Of a stretch of 52,689 nt of DNA, positions 30,135 through 39,330 are shown in pieces. The notes beneath the pieces are model-generated. The model was not told the origin of the DNA. It made no database searches and worked only from the letters and a program-made list of their open reading frames with translations. The stretch comes from Mycobacterium asiaticum (lineage in GTDB: Bacteria; Actinomycetota; Actinomycetes; Mycobacteriales; Mycobacteriaceae). The stretch covers positions 1 through 52,689 of the forward strand of contig NZ_LZLS01000050.1 in assembly GCF_001673365.1 (NCBI RefSeq), given 5' to 3'. The first letter of the stretch is position 1. Every line of letters begins with the position of its first letter. The position numbers and the translations under genes are program-made.

Positions 30135-30959
30135 ATGACGCGGGCGGATGAGGTCCTCGCCGGGCATCCTTTCGTGGTTGCCCATCGCGGTGCGTCGTCG
30201 TCGCGCCCGGAGCACACCCTGGCTGCCTACGATCTGGCGCTCAAAGAGGGCGCCGACGGCGTCGAATGCGACGTCCGGCTGAGCAGTGACGGACACCTGG
30301 TCTGTGTGCACGACCGCCGGTTGGATCGGACTTCGACCGGGGAGGGTCCGGTCAGTACGACGACCCTTGCCGAGTTACGCGAGCTGGAATACGGCGTCTG
30401 GCACGACAGTTGGCGTTCGGACGGCACGCACGGCGACACCGGTCTGCTGACACTGGACGCCCTCGTCGCACTGGTGCTCGACTGGCACCGGCCGGTGAAG
30501 ATATTCGTCGAGACCAAGCATCCGGTGCGGTACGGCTCGCTGGTGGAGAACAAGCTGCTGGCGTTGCTGCACCGCTTCGGCATCGCCGCACCGCCGTCCG
30601 CGGACCGCTCGCGGGCGGTGGTGATGTCATTTTCGGCGGCCGCGGTGTGGCGGGTGCGCCGCTCGGCGCCGATGCTGCCCACAGTGCTGCTCGGCAAGAC
30701 GGGCCGCTACCTCACCAGCAGTGCGGCCACCGCGGTGGGTGCCACCGCGGTGGGGCCCTCGCTGGCTGCGCTGCGGGACTATCCACAACTGGTGGACCGT
30801 TCGGCCGCGCAGGGTCGCTCGGTGTATTGCTGGACCGTCGACGACTACGCCGACATCGATTTCTGCCGCGAGGTCGGGGTGGCGTGGATCGCTACCAACT
30901 ACCCCGGCCGCACCAAGGCGTGGTTGGAGAAACGCGAGGCGAGCGAGAACAGCGGCTGA
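30135..30959 (+). CDS. glpQ1: Glycerophosphodiester phosphodiesterase
   Basis: The 274-residue enzyme splits glycerophosphodiesters to glycerol-3-phosphate and an alcohol. It shows the family signatures VAHRGASSSRPEHTLAAYDL (catalytic His17), GADGVECDVRLSSDG and VCVHDRRLDRT, and the C-terminal VYCWTVDDYADIDFC. There is no signal peptide, so it is cytoplasmic. It corresponds to Rv3842c by order and family. It follows the DUF4328 gene after 4 bases. Confidence 0.92.
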   Translation: MTRADEVLAGHPFVVAHRGASSSRPEHTLAAYDLALKEGADGVECDVRLSSDGHLVCVHDRRLDRTSTGEGPVSTTTLAELRELEYGVWHDSWRSDGTHGDTGLLTLDALVALVLDWHRPVKIFVETKHPVRYGSLVENKLLALLHRFGIAAPPSADRSRAVVMSFSAAAVWRVRRSAPMLPTVLLGKTGRYLTSSAATAVGATAVGPSLAALRDYPQLVDRSAAQGRSVYCWTVDDYADIDFCREVGVAWIATNYPGRTKAWLEKREASENSG

Positions 30960-30991
30960 CGTATCGATCCGGGCCGGATGCCTGCGCGTCA

Positions 30992-31047
30992 CGAGCCGAA
31001 CCACACCACTAAAAAGTCGGCTTAAAACCGCAGCCAGGTTCGGCTCG
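30992..31047. terminator. 11-bp inverted repeat between convergent glpQ1 and LCP genes
   Basis: CGAGCCGAACC (30992-31002) is perfectly inverted at 31037-31047 around a 34-base loop containing CTAAAAAG. It occupies the whole gap between the two converging genes. A bidirectional terminator is likely. Confidence 0.5.
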
Positions 31048-31059
31048 CGGCCAGAAGAA

Positions 31060-32208
31060 TTACGGCACCGCCGCGTCAGAGTTCAGCGCGTCGAACAGCT
31101 CGCGGGCAGCATCGTGATCCCACACCACCACTGAGCCGACGCCGTTGTCGGTGAACTCGCCGATCGGCACGGTGATCGCGGTGATGTCTCCGTGCAGAGT
31201 CCAGCCGAGCCGGGCCAGGTCCCATGCGTGGTCACCGCGATCGACGGTCAGGGCTGCGGCGGCCGCGTGCGGTACGCCGTACCACCGCCACGGGTTGAGC
31301 CATACCGCCGGGCTGGTGGCGCGGTGCAGTAGCGCCGACATGAACTCTCGCTGGTGGGTCATTCTGTCCAGATCCGCGCGGGGGGTTGCGCGAGTCCGGA
31401 CGTAGCCCAGTGCGTTGCGGCCGTTCAACTGCTGGCAGCCGGCGGGCAGATCGAGCCCGGCCAGCGGATCGTGAATCGGGTCGGTCGGGCACACCGTCAC
31501 CCCGCCGAGCGCGTCGACGAGGGCGGCGAATCCGCCGAATCCGACCTCGGCGTAGTGGTCGAGACGGAGTCCGGTGGCTTGCTCCACCGTCTGCACCAGC
31601 AGCGGCGCACCGCCGATACCGAACGCGGCGTTGATCTTGTCTTTGCCTTGACCGGGAATCGGCACGTAGGAGTCGCGCGGTATCGACACCAGTGTGGGCG
31701 GCGTGCTGGATCCGAAATCCGGGACGTGCACCAGGATGATCGTGTCGGTACGGCCGGTGCCCACATCGCCCCCGGTCGCCAGGTCTTGCTGCTGCTCGGC
31801 GGATAGGTCCTGGCGACTATCGGAGCCGACCAGCAACCAGTTGGTGCCGCGGCCGGGCGCGGGCCGGTCCGCGTAGTCGGTCAGTACCGTTGCCCGGCGC
31901 ACCGCCGAGTCGAACCACAGCAGGCCGCCCAGCACACCGGCGGTAACCAGCAGCAGCACGACCAACAGGCTCAACGCTGTCGTCCGAACCCAGCGGCGCT
32001 TCCCGCGTTTGTGGCGCGGCTTCGGTCGCGGCTTCGGCGCCGCCGGACGTGGGGGTGGGGCTCCGGTGCGGGAAGGGGCCGCGGCAGGTGGGTGCTCGCG
32101 GCGACGTATGACCTGGGATGGTTCCGGCTGCTCAGAACGCGGCGGCGACGGTACCGACGGGCGGGGTATGTGCCACTCCGGACGTCCTGGTGATCGATCC
32201 CCGTTCAC
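31060..32208 (-). CDS. LytR-CpsA-Psr (LCP) family protein
   Basis: The 382-residue product has a Pro/Arg-rich cytoplasmic N-terminus (1-72), one membrane helix (ALSLLVVLLLVTAGVLGGLL, about 78-98) and an extracellular LCP domain (about 120-335). Motifs are LLVGSDSR, GRTDTIILVHV, SIPRDSYVPIPG, KINAAFGIGG and GYVRTRATPRADLDRMTHQR. LCP enzymes attach arabinogalactan to peptidoglycan. It starts at GTG 32208, 36 bases after the DUF2470 gene, and so may share its iron-linked promoter. M. tuberculosis Rv3840 is in this place. Confidence 0.88.
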   Translation of the reverse strand: MNGDRSPGRPEWHIPRPSVPSPPRSEQPEPSQVIRRREHPPAAAPSRTGAPPPRPAAPKPRPKPRHKRGKRRWVRTTALSLLVVLLLVTAGVLGGLLWFDSAVRRATVLTDYADRPAPGRGTNWLLVGSDSRQDLSAEQQQDLATGGDVGTGRTDTIILVHVPDFGSSTPPTLVSIPRDSYVPIPGQGKDKINAAFGIGGAPLLVQTVEQATGLRLDHYAEVGFGGFAALVDALGGVTVCPTDPIHDPLAGLDLPAGCQQLNGRNALGYVRTRATPRADLDRMTHQREFMSALLHRATSPAVWLNPWRWYGVPHAAAAALTVDRGDHAWDLARLGWTLHGDITAITVPIGEFTDNGVGSVVVWDHDAARELFDALNSDAAVP

Positions 32209-32244
32209 CCGGATAAACGTACGTGGCGCATCCCCGGCAGACGC

Positions 32245-33024
32245 TCAGTGCCGCGCGCGCAGCCCGTTCACAAATGGGCAACCCATCAGAACGCGAATGG
32301 CCTGGCTGAGTCCGTTCATGTCGTCGACGGGCTTGTGAAACGGCAGCCGGATGTCGCGGTCGCCGTCGCTTCCCTCGACCCGGAACCGCATGCCGTACCG
32401 GTCCAGGCCGAGGGGACGGACGTGCTCGCGACGCAGCGGCGCGGGCAGTCGGGAAACCAGGCGCGCCACCACATCGTCGTGGGCGGTCGAGAGGTGCCAC
32501 AGCAACGTCGATTCGACTTCGCAGAACGGGTCCGGCCGGGCCATCAGCAGGTCGCCGACGCTGACGGGCTCGGCTCCGGTTGCGTCGGTCACCACCACGG
32601 AATCGATCTCGAGGCGCAACAAGGTGTAGCGAGTGTCGCCGTCGTCTGCCGGGCTGTTCGGTCGGTGAACTTGTAGCAGAACGGGATCGGGGTCCTCGGC
32701 GGCGATCAGATCGAGCAGCTTGGTCACCGCGCCCGCCGGGATTCGATGCAACCTGCCGCGCACCCAAACCAGCGAGCGGACGGGTTCACGCAGGGGCAAC
32801 GGCGCGTAGTCGGTCAGCTCCAGCAACGCTTGGGTGCCGCAGTCCGGTCCGTCGAACTCTTCGCCCGGGACCGCGACCGCAAAAGTGCCGCCGTAGAGCA
32901 GGTGGTGCACGGGTGTGGCTACCGGATCTGAACCGTCGACGGCCAACAAGGCGCCGCCGGCCCGGGCACAGGCGCTGCGAATGCGTTCTGCAGTCGTGGG
33001 CGTCGGATGTGTGACCGGTAGCAC
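32245..33024 (-). CDS. DUF2470-family protein (Rv3839-like)
   Basis: The 259-residue product starts at a GTG with GGGAGG six bases upstream. The C-terminal third (VSRLPAPLRREHVRPLGLDR...GMRFRVEGSDGDRDIRLPF) is the DUF2470 fold found in haem-degrading proteins such as HugZ. The N-terminal part is a flavin-reductase-like barrel. A likely IdeR site lies just before the gene. Rv3839 is iron-responsive in M. tuberculosis, as I recall. A haem or iron role is plausible but inferred. Confidence 0.82.
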   Translation of the reverse strand: MLPVTHPTPTTAERIRSACARAGGALLAVDGSDPVATPVHHLLYGGTFAVAVPGEEFDGPDCGTQALLELTDYAPLPLREPVRSLVWVRGRLHRIPAGAVTKLLDLIAAEDPDPVLLQVHRPNSPADDGDTRYTLLRLEIDSVVVTDATGAEPVSVGDLLMARPDPFCEVESTLLWHLSTAHDDVVARLVSRLPAPLRREHVRPLGLDRYGMRFRVEGSDGDRDIRLPFHKPVDDMNGLSQAIRVLMGCPFVNGLRARH

Positions 33025-33038
33025 GCTTACCTCCCTAT

Positions 33039-33057
33039 TTAGGTAAGCCTAAGGTAA
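33039..33057. promoter_or_regulatory. Candidate IdeR iron box
   Basis: TTAGGTAAGCCTAAGGTAA matches 15 of 19 bases of the IdeR consensus TTAGGTTAGGCTAACCTAA. It lies 15 bases upstream of the DUF2470 start codon, next to its ribosome site, and about 60 bases from pheA. The position suits an iron-dependent repressor of the DUF2470-LCP unit. Confidence 0.7.
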
Positions 33058-33118
33058 CTTAGGGACGAAGCGGTAGCAAGGACCACCCCGGAAGTGACGC
33101 GCCGTTAGGGTTGTGGAC

Positions 33119-34060
33119 GTGGCCCGCATCGCTTATCTCGGTCCGGAGGGAACGTTCACCGAGGCGGCGCTGCTCCAAATGACCGCCGCCGGACTGGTTC
33201 CCGGCCACCAGCCCGCCGCCGTGCAGCGGCTGGCGGTGCACAGCACGCCCGCCGCACTGGACGCGGTGCGAGACGGCAAGGCGGACTACGCCTGTGCGCC
33301 GATCGAGAACTCGATCGACGGATCGCTCGCACCCACCCTGGACAGCCTGGCCATCGGATCGCCACTGCAGGTCTTCGCCGAGACCACCCTGGACGTTGCG
33401 TTCAGCATTGCGGTTCAACCCGGCCGCACCGCGGTCGACGTGCGCACGGTGGCGGCGTTTCCCGTGGCTGCCGCGCAGGTGCGGCAGTGGCTCAACGCCC
33501 AGCTGCCCGATGTCGAACTCAAGCCGGCCTACTCCAACGCGGACGCCGCGCAGCAGGTGGCGCACGGGCAGGTCGACGCCGCGGTGACCTCCGCACTGGC
33601 CGCCTCGCACTGGGGTTTGACGGCGTTGGCCGAAGGCGTGGTCGACGAGTCCAACGCCCGCACCCGCTTCGTCCTGATCGGCCCGCCTGGACCTCCGCCG
33701 GCGCGGACGGGTGCCGACCGCACATCGGTGGTGCTGCGGCTCGAGAATGTGCCCGGTGCGCTGCTGCTGGCGTTGACCGAGTTCGGCATGCGTGGCATCG
33801 ATCTCACCCGGATCGAATCCCGACCCACCCGTACCGGGCTGGGCACCTACAGGTTCTTCGTGGACTGCGTCGGTCACATCGACGACGGTGCGGTGGCCGA
33901 GGCACTCAAGGCGCTGCACAGTCGTTGTGCAGAGGTGCGTTACTTGGGTTCTTGGTCCACGGGCGAGATTGCGGGCGTGCCGCCGCCACCGTCTGACGAG
34001 GCCTCCAGCTGGCTGGCGCGGTTGCGGACCGGCGGCGACCGGGGGGAAGGGCAGCAATGA
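33119..34060 (+). CDS. pheA: Prephenate dehydratase
   Basis: The 313-residue enzyme makes phenylpyruvate for phenylalanine synthesis. The catalytic domain has YLGPEGTFTEAAL, PIENSIDGSLAPTLD and the NARTRF motif. The C-terminal ACT domain, with GIDLTRIESRPTR, senses phenylalanine. The GTG at 33119 has AGGG at a normal spacing; GTG 33113 in the same frame has it too close. Its last codons overlap the phosphoglycerate mutase gene (ATGA), so the two form an operon. It is divergent from the DUF2470 gene. Confidence 0.95.
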   Translation: MARIAYLGPEGTFTEAALLQMTAAGLVPGHQPAAVQRLAVHSTPAALDAVRDGKADYACAPIENSIDGSLAPTLDSLAIGSPLQVFAETTLDVAFSIAVQPGRTAVDVRTVAAFPVAAAQVRQWLNAQLPDVELKPAYSNADAAQQVAHGQVDAAVTSALAASHWGLTALAEGVVDESNARTRFVLIGPPGPPPARTGADRTSVVLRLENVPGALLLALTEFGMRGIDLTRIESRPTRTGLGTYRFFVDCVGHIDDGAVAEALKALHSRCAEVRYLGSWSTGEIAGVPPPPSDEASSWLARLRTGGDRGEGQQ

Positions 34061-34746
34061 GTGGCCGGTTGATTCTGTTGCGGCATGGACAGTCGTTCGG
34101 CAACGTCGAGCGCAGGTTGGACACGCTGCCGCCGGGCGCGGCGTTGACCCCGTTGGGCCGCGATCAGGCGCGGGGATTCGCACGGGGCGGGCACAGCCGC
34201 CCGGCGATCCTGGCGCACTCGGTGGCGGTCCGCGCCTCGCAGACGGCGCAGGTGATCGGCACGGAACTGAAGGTGGCCCCTCACGAGATGGCCGGCATCC
34301 ACGAGGTTCAGGTCGGCGAACTGGAAAACCGTAACGACGACGACGCGGTCGCCGAGTTCAACGCCATCTACAAGCGCTGGCACCTCGGCGAGCGTGATGT
34401 CGCGCTGCCCGGCGGCGAGACCGGTAACGAGGTGCTGGATCGGTACGTGCCGGTGCTCACCGACCTGCGGATGCGCTATCTGGACGACGACAGCTGGGAC
34501 GGCGACATCGTCGTGGTCAGCCACGGCGCGGCGATCCGGCTGGCGACCGCCGTGTTGGCCGGGGTGGACGGCAGCTTCGTGCTGGACAATCCGTTGAACA
34601 ACGCCGAGTCGGTGGTGTTGGCGCCGATTACCGACGGGCGGTGGAGTTGCCTGCGGTGGGGCGCGCTAACCCCGCCGTTCTACCCCGAACCCGATGTCAC
34701 GCCGGTTGCGGACGCTGTCGCGTCAAGCACCGACCCCATGGGCTGA
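34057..34746 (+). CDS. Histidine phosphatase / phosphoglycerate mutase-like (Rv3837c-like)
   Basis: The 229-residue product has the phosphohistidine motif LLRHGQSFGN (His10), SVAVRASQTA with the second conserved Arg, the acidic loop EVQVGELENR and the second His in VVSHGAAIRL. This is the complete catalytic set. Whether it is a mutase or a broader phosphatase cannot be told from the sequence. It is translationally coupled to pheA. Its end overlaps the convergent small gene by 24 bases. Confidence 0.88.
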   Translation: MSGRLILLRHGQSFGNVERRLDTLPPGAALTPLGRDQARGFARGGHSRPAILAHSVAVRASQTAQVIGTELKVAPHEMAGIHEVQVGELENRNDDDAVAEFNAIYKRWHLGERDVALPGGETGNEVLDRYVPVLTDLRMRYLDDDSWDGDIVVVSHGAAIRLATAVLAGVDGSFVLDNPLNNAESVVLAPITDGRWSCLRWGALTPPFYPEPDVTPVADAVASSTDPMG

Positions 34747-34938
34747 TCGGAACAGATCGCCGGTCGCCTCCGCGCAGACGCAGCCCACTACCTCGCAGTC
34801 GACGACGAAGACGTGGGTGAACAACTCGGGAGCGACGCAGTCCGGCTCGGTACATTCCGGCCTGCCGAATGAATGACGAATGATGGTGCCGTGGCAGTGA
34901 TCTAAGCCTGCCCGGCAGTCGCGGCAGCCTGTGCTCAT
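34723..34938 (-). CDS. Cys-rich small protein
   Basis: The 71-residue product has eight cysteines (GCRDCRAG, DHCHG, ECTEPDC, DCEVVGCVCAE) and histidines in DHCHGTIIRHSF, a pattern that suits binding of one or two zinc ions or a disulfide-rich fold. It starts at an ATG without a strong ribosome site and overlaps the convergent gene by 24 bases. I know such short proteins in other mycobacteria at this place, but no function. Confidence 0.55.
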   Translation of the reverse strand: MSTGCRDCRAGLDHCHGTIIRHSFGRPECTEPDCVAPELFTHVFVVDCEVVGCVCAEATGDLFRSAHGVGA

Positions 34939-34990
34939 AAGCCGTTCTTAGCACCGGTTGCCGACAAATCAGGGATGTTTGGCGGAATGT

Positions 34991-35341
34991 TCAGCCCCAA
35001 CCCAGTTCGTCGAGCCTGTCGTCGTCGATTCCGAAGTGATGCGCGATCTCGTGGATCACCGTGATCGCGACCTGGTCGACTACCTCTTCGGGTGATTCGC
35101 AGACATCTAACAGCGCCTCGCGGTAGATCGTGATCGCGTCAGGCAACGCGCCGGCATAGTCAGAGTCGCGTTCGGTTAAGGCCACTCCTTCGTAGAGGCC
35201 GAGCAGACCGCTCTCGGCGGGATGGCGGTCGGCGACCAACACCACGACGTTGTCCATGGCCGCCGCCAACTCGGCCGGGATCAGGTCGAGTGCGTCGGAG
35301 ACCAGTTCGTCGAACCGCTGCGGGTCCATCCGGACGGGCAC
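34991..35341 (-). CDS. Minimal zinc metallopeptidase (Rv3836-like)
   Basis: The 116-residue product ends with VIHEIAHHFGIDDDRLDELGW, the HExxHxxGxxD zinc site of the minimal metallopeptidase family, preceded by a short strand-helix domain. It starts at GTG 35341 (ATG 35329 is a second choice) and lies four bases after the membrane-protein gene, in one unit with it. The substrate is unknown. Confidence 0.85.
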   Translation of the reverse strand: MPVRMDPQRFDELVSDALDLIPAELAAAMDNVVVLVADRHPAESGLLGLYEGVALTERDSDYAGALPDAITIYREALLDVCESPEEVVDQVAITVIHEIAHHFGIDDDRLDELGWG

Positions 35342-35345
35342 GAGG

Positions 35346-36779
35346 CTAGCCCGGCGGAGCCTCGCCGGGAGGCGGCCCTTCGGGTGCCTGCGCCGGTGGC
35401 GGTGCCCCGCCGTCCGCCGGCGGCGCCTGGGCGGGCGGTGCTTGCGGAGCCGGCGACGACGGTGCCCGGGTGGGCGTCACCACCGGCTGCTGATTCGGCA
35501 GATGCTGGTTGCCCGGCGGAGCGGTCGGAGTTTGTTGCTGCGGTTGTTGTTGGGCGGGTGCCGATGGCTGCTGGGTCGGCACCTGCACCGGAATCGACGG
35601 CAGCGTGAGCCGTTCCGGTGGGATGTCGGGCGGCGGTACCGGCGGCTGGCCATTGATGAGCAACGGCCCTTTGGCGCTGTTCACCAGGGTGGCCCAGCCG
35701 CCGTTGCCTAGCGTGGCCCCGATGCTGCACGCGACCTCGCGGCTGCCCGCCGACCAACTCGGCAGCGACACCGTGGGGTAGATCAGCGTGAGCGTCGTGG
35801 TGCGCAGCTTGATCGGCGCAAGGTAGGCGTCCGTCATCTTGGTGCACGCGTCCTTGATGAACCCGTCCTGCTCGGGTTCGGGGGGCAGCGCGGTGGGGAA
35901 CTTCTCGGCCAGGTTGACGGTGCCGGTGACTTCCATGGCGTGCGGCGCCGCGCAATCGACGGGAACGTCGACCGGCTGGTTGGTGGTCGAGTCGATACCC
36001 AGACAGGTACCGGCGGGCCAGACTTTGGACTGGTCGATGTCGGTGACCTTGCCTTTGAAGGCGACTTGTTCATTGTTCGGCCCCGGTAGCTGCAGTCCGC
36101 ACAGCATGCGGCGCTCGCCGGCCGAGCGCCAGGCGCGGTCTCCGGCCCACAGCATGCTCACGGTGAACTTGCTGTTGGGGTCGAACTTGGTGCCGAGGTA
36201 GCGGCGCACGGCGGGATCACACTGCTCGGCGTTGATCTGCTGGATGCGGGCCGGCGAGGGAGGTGCGGCGTTGGGACCGTATTCCGATCCCGGGAAGGTC
36301 CGCATGTCGATCGACTCGGCCACCTCGAAACGGTGGTCGTCGGCGCAGCTGACAATGGTGGCCGCCTCCGGTGTGGCGTCCGGCCAGTTGAGGCAGTCCC
36401 CGCTGACGGCGCGGGCGAAGGTGGCGTTGCCCTTAGAGCCGGTGCTAGGCATCGGGTTGTCGTCGATGTAGCCGGCCAGCCGTCCGGGACCGGTGACGGG
36501 CAGCGCGGTGACCAGGCCCGCGATCAACAACGCACCCAGCGCGGTGAGCAGCAGCGCACGGCGGGTGGCGGACGCCTGCAGGGCGAGCGGCCAACGGAAC
36601 CCGCCCGATCGCTTGCGCGCTACTTCGGTGGCCGGCGCGTCGTCCTCGACCACTTCGTCGGCAACCAGCGCGGGTTCGGCAGCGGTCAGTTCTTCAGACG
36701 CTGGCACAGCCGGCGACTCTTCCGCGTCGTCACCGGCGGGGTCGTCGGGTACCGGGTGTTTCTTGTGCAGGTCCAACAT
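35346..36779 (-). CDS. Septum-formation-type membrane protein (Rv3835-like)
   Basis: The 477-residue product has an acidic cytoplasmic N-terminus (1-65), one membrane helix (ALLLTALGALLIAGLVTALP, about 75-95) and an extracellular domain with paired cysteines (SGDCLNWP, VSCADDH, EQCDPAVR, MLCGLQL, GTCLGID, VDCAAPH, DACTKM, VACSIG). This is the duplicated septum-formation domain. A Pro/Gln-rich tail ends the protein (PSAPAQQQPQQQTPTAPPG onward). ATG 36779 has GGAG upstream; ORF extensions to 37217 overlap serS and are not real. It is divergent from serS. Confidence 0.82.
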   Translation of the reverse strand: MLDLHKKHPVPDDPAGDDAEESPAVPASEELTAAEPALVADEVVEDDAPATEVARKRSGGFRWPLALQASATRRALLLTALGALLIAGLVTALPVTGPGRLAGYIDDNPMPSTGSKGNATFARAVSGDCLNWPDATPEAATIVSCADDHRFEVAESIDMRTFPGSEYGPNAAPPSPARIQQINAEQCDPAVRRYLGTKFDPNSKFTVSMLWAGDRAWRSAGERRMLCGLQLPGPNNEQVAFKGKVTDIDQSKVWPAGTCLGIDSTTNQPVDVPVDCAAPHAMEVTGTVNLAEKFPTALPPEPEQDGFIKDACTKMTDAYLAPIKLRTTTLTLIYPTVSLPSWSAGSREVACSIGATLGNGGWATLVNSAKGPLLINGQPPVPPPDIPPERLTLPSIPVQVPTQQPSAPAQQQPQQQTPTAPPGNQHLPNQQPVVTPTRAPSSPAPQAPPAQAPPADGGAPPPAQAPEGPPPGEAPPG

Positions 36780-36897
36780 CGGCTCCATTCTGACAGGGCC
36801 GACCGAGTGCCGTGAAAAATGATGCTCAGGTGAGATCGGGGCGAGACCGGGCGGGTGGCCTGCCAGCCAGCCACAACGCCAAAAGTAGTCTTGCGCC

Positions 36898-38154
36898 GTG
36901 ATCGACCTGAAGCTGCTCCGCGAAGAGCCCGACGCCGTACGACGCTCCCAACTCAGCCGCGGCGAAGACCCAGCCTTGGTGGACGCATTGCTGACGGCTG
37001 ATGCCGCGCGTCGCGCGGCGATCTCGACGGCCGATTCGCTGCGCGCCGACCAGAAGGCGGCCAGCAAGAGTGTCGGTGCAGCCTCTGCCGAGGAGCGTCC
37101 GGCGCTGTTGCAACGCGCCAAGGATCTCGCCGAGCAGGTCAAGGCGGCAGAAGCGGAACAGGTTGCGGCCGAAACCTCGTTCACGGCGGCCCATATGGCG
37201 ATTTCGAACGTCATCATCGACGGGGTCCCGGCCGGGGGAGAGAACGATTTCGCGGTCCTCGAACTCGTCGGCGAGCCACCTGCGCTGACCGACCCGAAGG
37301 ATCACCTCGAGCTCGGCGAATCGCTCGGGCTGATCGACATGAAGCGCGGCGCCAAAGTGTCCGGGTCCCGGTTCTACTTCCTGACCGGCCGTGGCGCGCT
37401 GTTACAACTCGGTCTGCTGCAGTTGGCCCTGCGAGTGGCTGTCGAGAACGGTTTCGTGCCGATGATCCCGCCCGTGCTGGTGCGACCGGAAGTGATGTCG
37501 GGCACCGGCTTCCTGGGCGCGCACGCCGACGAGGTCTACCGCCTCGAAGCCGACGACCTTTACCTGGTCGGCACCTCCGAGGTGCCGTTGGCGGGTTATC
37601 ACTCCAACGAAGTCCTGGACTTATCGGACGGCCCCCTGCGGTATGCGGGCTGGTCGTCGTGCTTTCGCCGGGAGGCCGGCAGCTACGGCAAGGACACCCG
37701 CGGCATCATCCGGGTGCATCAGTTCGACAAGGTGGAAGGCTTCGTCTACTGCCGTCCCGAAGATGCCGAGGCCGAACACCAGCGGCTGCTGGGCTGGCAG
37801 CGCGAGATGCTCGCGCACATCGAGGTGCCCTACCGGGTGATCGACGTGGCCGCCGGCGATCTCGGCTCCTCAGCCGCGCGCAAGTTCGACTGCGAAGCAT
37901 GGGTTCCGACCCAGGCCGCCTACCGCGAGCTGACCTCGACCTCGAACTGCACGACGTTCCAGGCGCGCCGGCTGGCCACGCGCTACCGGGACGCCAATGG
38001 CAAGCCGCAAATTGCGGCCACCCTCAATGGCACGCTGGGCACCACCCGCTGGCTGGTGTCGATCTTGGAAAACCATCAGCAGCCCGACGGCAGTGTCCGC
38101 GTCCCGGCGGCGCTGGTGCCCTACGTCGGCACCGAGGTGATCGAACCGGCCTGA
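36898..38154 (+). CDS. serS: Seryl-tRNA synthetase
   Basis: The 418-residue class II synthetase has the N-terminal antiparallel coiled coil (about 25-105) and the catalytic domain with motif 2 ([18 protein letters not shown]) and motif 3 ([20 protein letters not shown]). The [13 protein letters not shown] segment is typical. It starts at GTG with the conserved [24 protein letters not shown] inverted repeat (38148-38170) overlaps the stop and may form a weak terminator. Confidence 0.97.
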   Translation: MIDLKLLREEPDAVRRSQLSRGEDPALVDALLTADAARRAAISTADSLRADQKAASKSVGAASAEERPALLQRAKDLAEQVKAAEAEQVAAETSFTAAHMAISNVIIDGVPAGGENDFAVLELVGEPPALTDPKDHLELGESLGLIDMKRGAKVSGSRFYFLTGRGALLQLGLLQLALRVAVENGFVPMIPPVLVRPEVMSGTGFLGAHADEVYRLEADDLYLVGTSEVPLAGYHSNEVLDLSDGPLRYAGWSSCFRREAGSYGKDTRGIIRVHQFDKVEGFVYCRPEDAEAEHQRLLGWQREMLAHIEVPYRVIDVAAGDLGSSAARKFDCEAWVPTQAAYRELTSTSNCTTFQARRLATRYRDANGKPQIAATLNGTLGTTRWLVSILENHQQPDGSVRVPAALVPYVGTEVIEPA

Positions 38155-38229
38155 AATGCCCGATCAGGCCTAGAGCCGCAGATACCTAGCTGAACTAGTA
38201 TTTGTCGCAGCACCGGGGAGGTGAATGCG

Positions 38230-39330
38230 ATGGGGTGGCTCGGTCTGTGGTGGCGGCAGCCGGATCACTACGACCAGCTCGATTCCCTTTTGCACGCGCG
38301 CGGGATGGCCGGGCGCACCCGCGCGTCGATCGCATTCATAGGTGCGGCGTTGGCCGGCGTCATTCTCGTGACGCTGTGGAGCGAGACCGGACCGCGCGGT
38401 GCCCTGCAGCAGGGAGCCGCGCTGGCCGCGGCCGGTGGCGCCGCACTCGGCGCGCTGCTGTGGGCGCTGCGCTGGCCGACCCGCGGCCAGGCAATCGGCT
38501 TCACCCTGCTTGCCAACGCCAGCATCGCGGTGGGCGTGCTGGCCCAGGGCAACCCCCTCGTGGCGATGTTGGCATGCACGGCATTCGCCACGATGGCCGG
38601 CTATATCGCGCTGTTTCACGCCGCCCCACTGATGCTGTACAACTTCGTGGTTGCCGCGGCGGTCGGTGTCGTCGAGTCCAAGCGCGTCGCGGACGTGCAT
38701 GGAGTGCTCACGTCGGCGTGCGCCTACACGCTGGTGATCACGCTCAATCTCGCAGTGCCGTTCGGTATTCAGGCCGTGGCGCACGTGCTGGGCATCGATG
38801 CGATGCGCGCCGAACGCGATCAACTCACCGGCCTGCTGAACCGGCGGGCATTTCATCTGCGCGCCAAGCAGCACCTGGAATCCGGCCGCCCTCTGGCGGG
38901 TCACCTGGTGATCAGCGTGATCGATCTGGACCGCTTCAAGCAACTCAACGACCGGTTCGGGCACGGTGCCGGCGATGATGCGTTGGTGGCGGTGGCCCAC
39001 GCCTTGCAGGAGTACACCGACGACACCGCAGTCCTGGGCCGCGTGGGCGGTGAAGAGTTCGTGATTGCCGACATCTGGGATCCCGCCGAGGTGAACTTGC
39101 GGGCGCAGCGGCTCTGCGACGCCATTGCCGCCTTGCCGTTCCAGATAACCGCGAGCCTCGGCACGGCCATTGCCGACGCGGGTTGGCGGGTACCGCCAGC
39201 CCTGGACACCCGTGCCGCGCTCAACGAACTGATCTCGTCGGCCGACAACGCGATGTACGTCGCCAAACGGCGCGGCGGAAACCAGACCTATCACTACCAG
39301 GGCCCGAACAGCGATTACCGCAGCGCTTAG
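38230..39330 (+). CDS. Membrane diguanylate cyclase (GGDEF)
   Basis: The 366-residue product has about six membrane helices in the first 190 residues, then a GGDEF domain (about 197-350) with DQLTGLLNRRAF, VIDLDRFKQLNDRFGHGAGD and the active-site GGEEF. The RxxD inhibitory site five residues before GGEEF is absent, so product feedback at that site is unlikely. ATG 38230 has GGGGAGG seven bases upstream; GTG 38221 lies within that site. Its stop overlaps the convergent DUF2834 gene by 4 bases. Confidence 0.88.
   Translation: MGWLGLWWRQPDHYDQLDSLLHARGMAGRTRASIAFIGAALAGVILVTLWSETGPRGALQQGAALAAAGGAALGALLWALRWPTRGQAIGFTLLANASIAVGVLAQGNPLVAMLACTAFATMAGYIALFHAAPLMLYNFVVAAAVGVVESKRVADVHGVLTSACAYTLVITLNLAVPFGIQAVAHVLGIDAMRAERDQLTGLLNRRAFHLRAKQHLESGRPLAGHLVISVIDLDRFKQLNDRFGHGAGDDALVAVAHALQEYTDDTAVLGRVGGEEFVIADIWDPAEVNLRAQRLCDAIAALPFQITASLGTAIADAGWRVPPALDTRAALNELISSADNAMYVAKRRGGNQTYHYQGPNSDYRSA

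Noticed and set aside
35346..37217. 623-codon reading of the Rv3835-like gene
   Set aside because: The extra codons lie antisense to serS. ATG 36779 with GGAG is the natural start.
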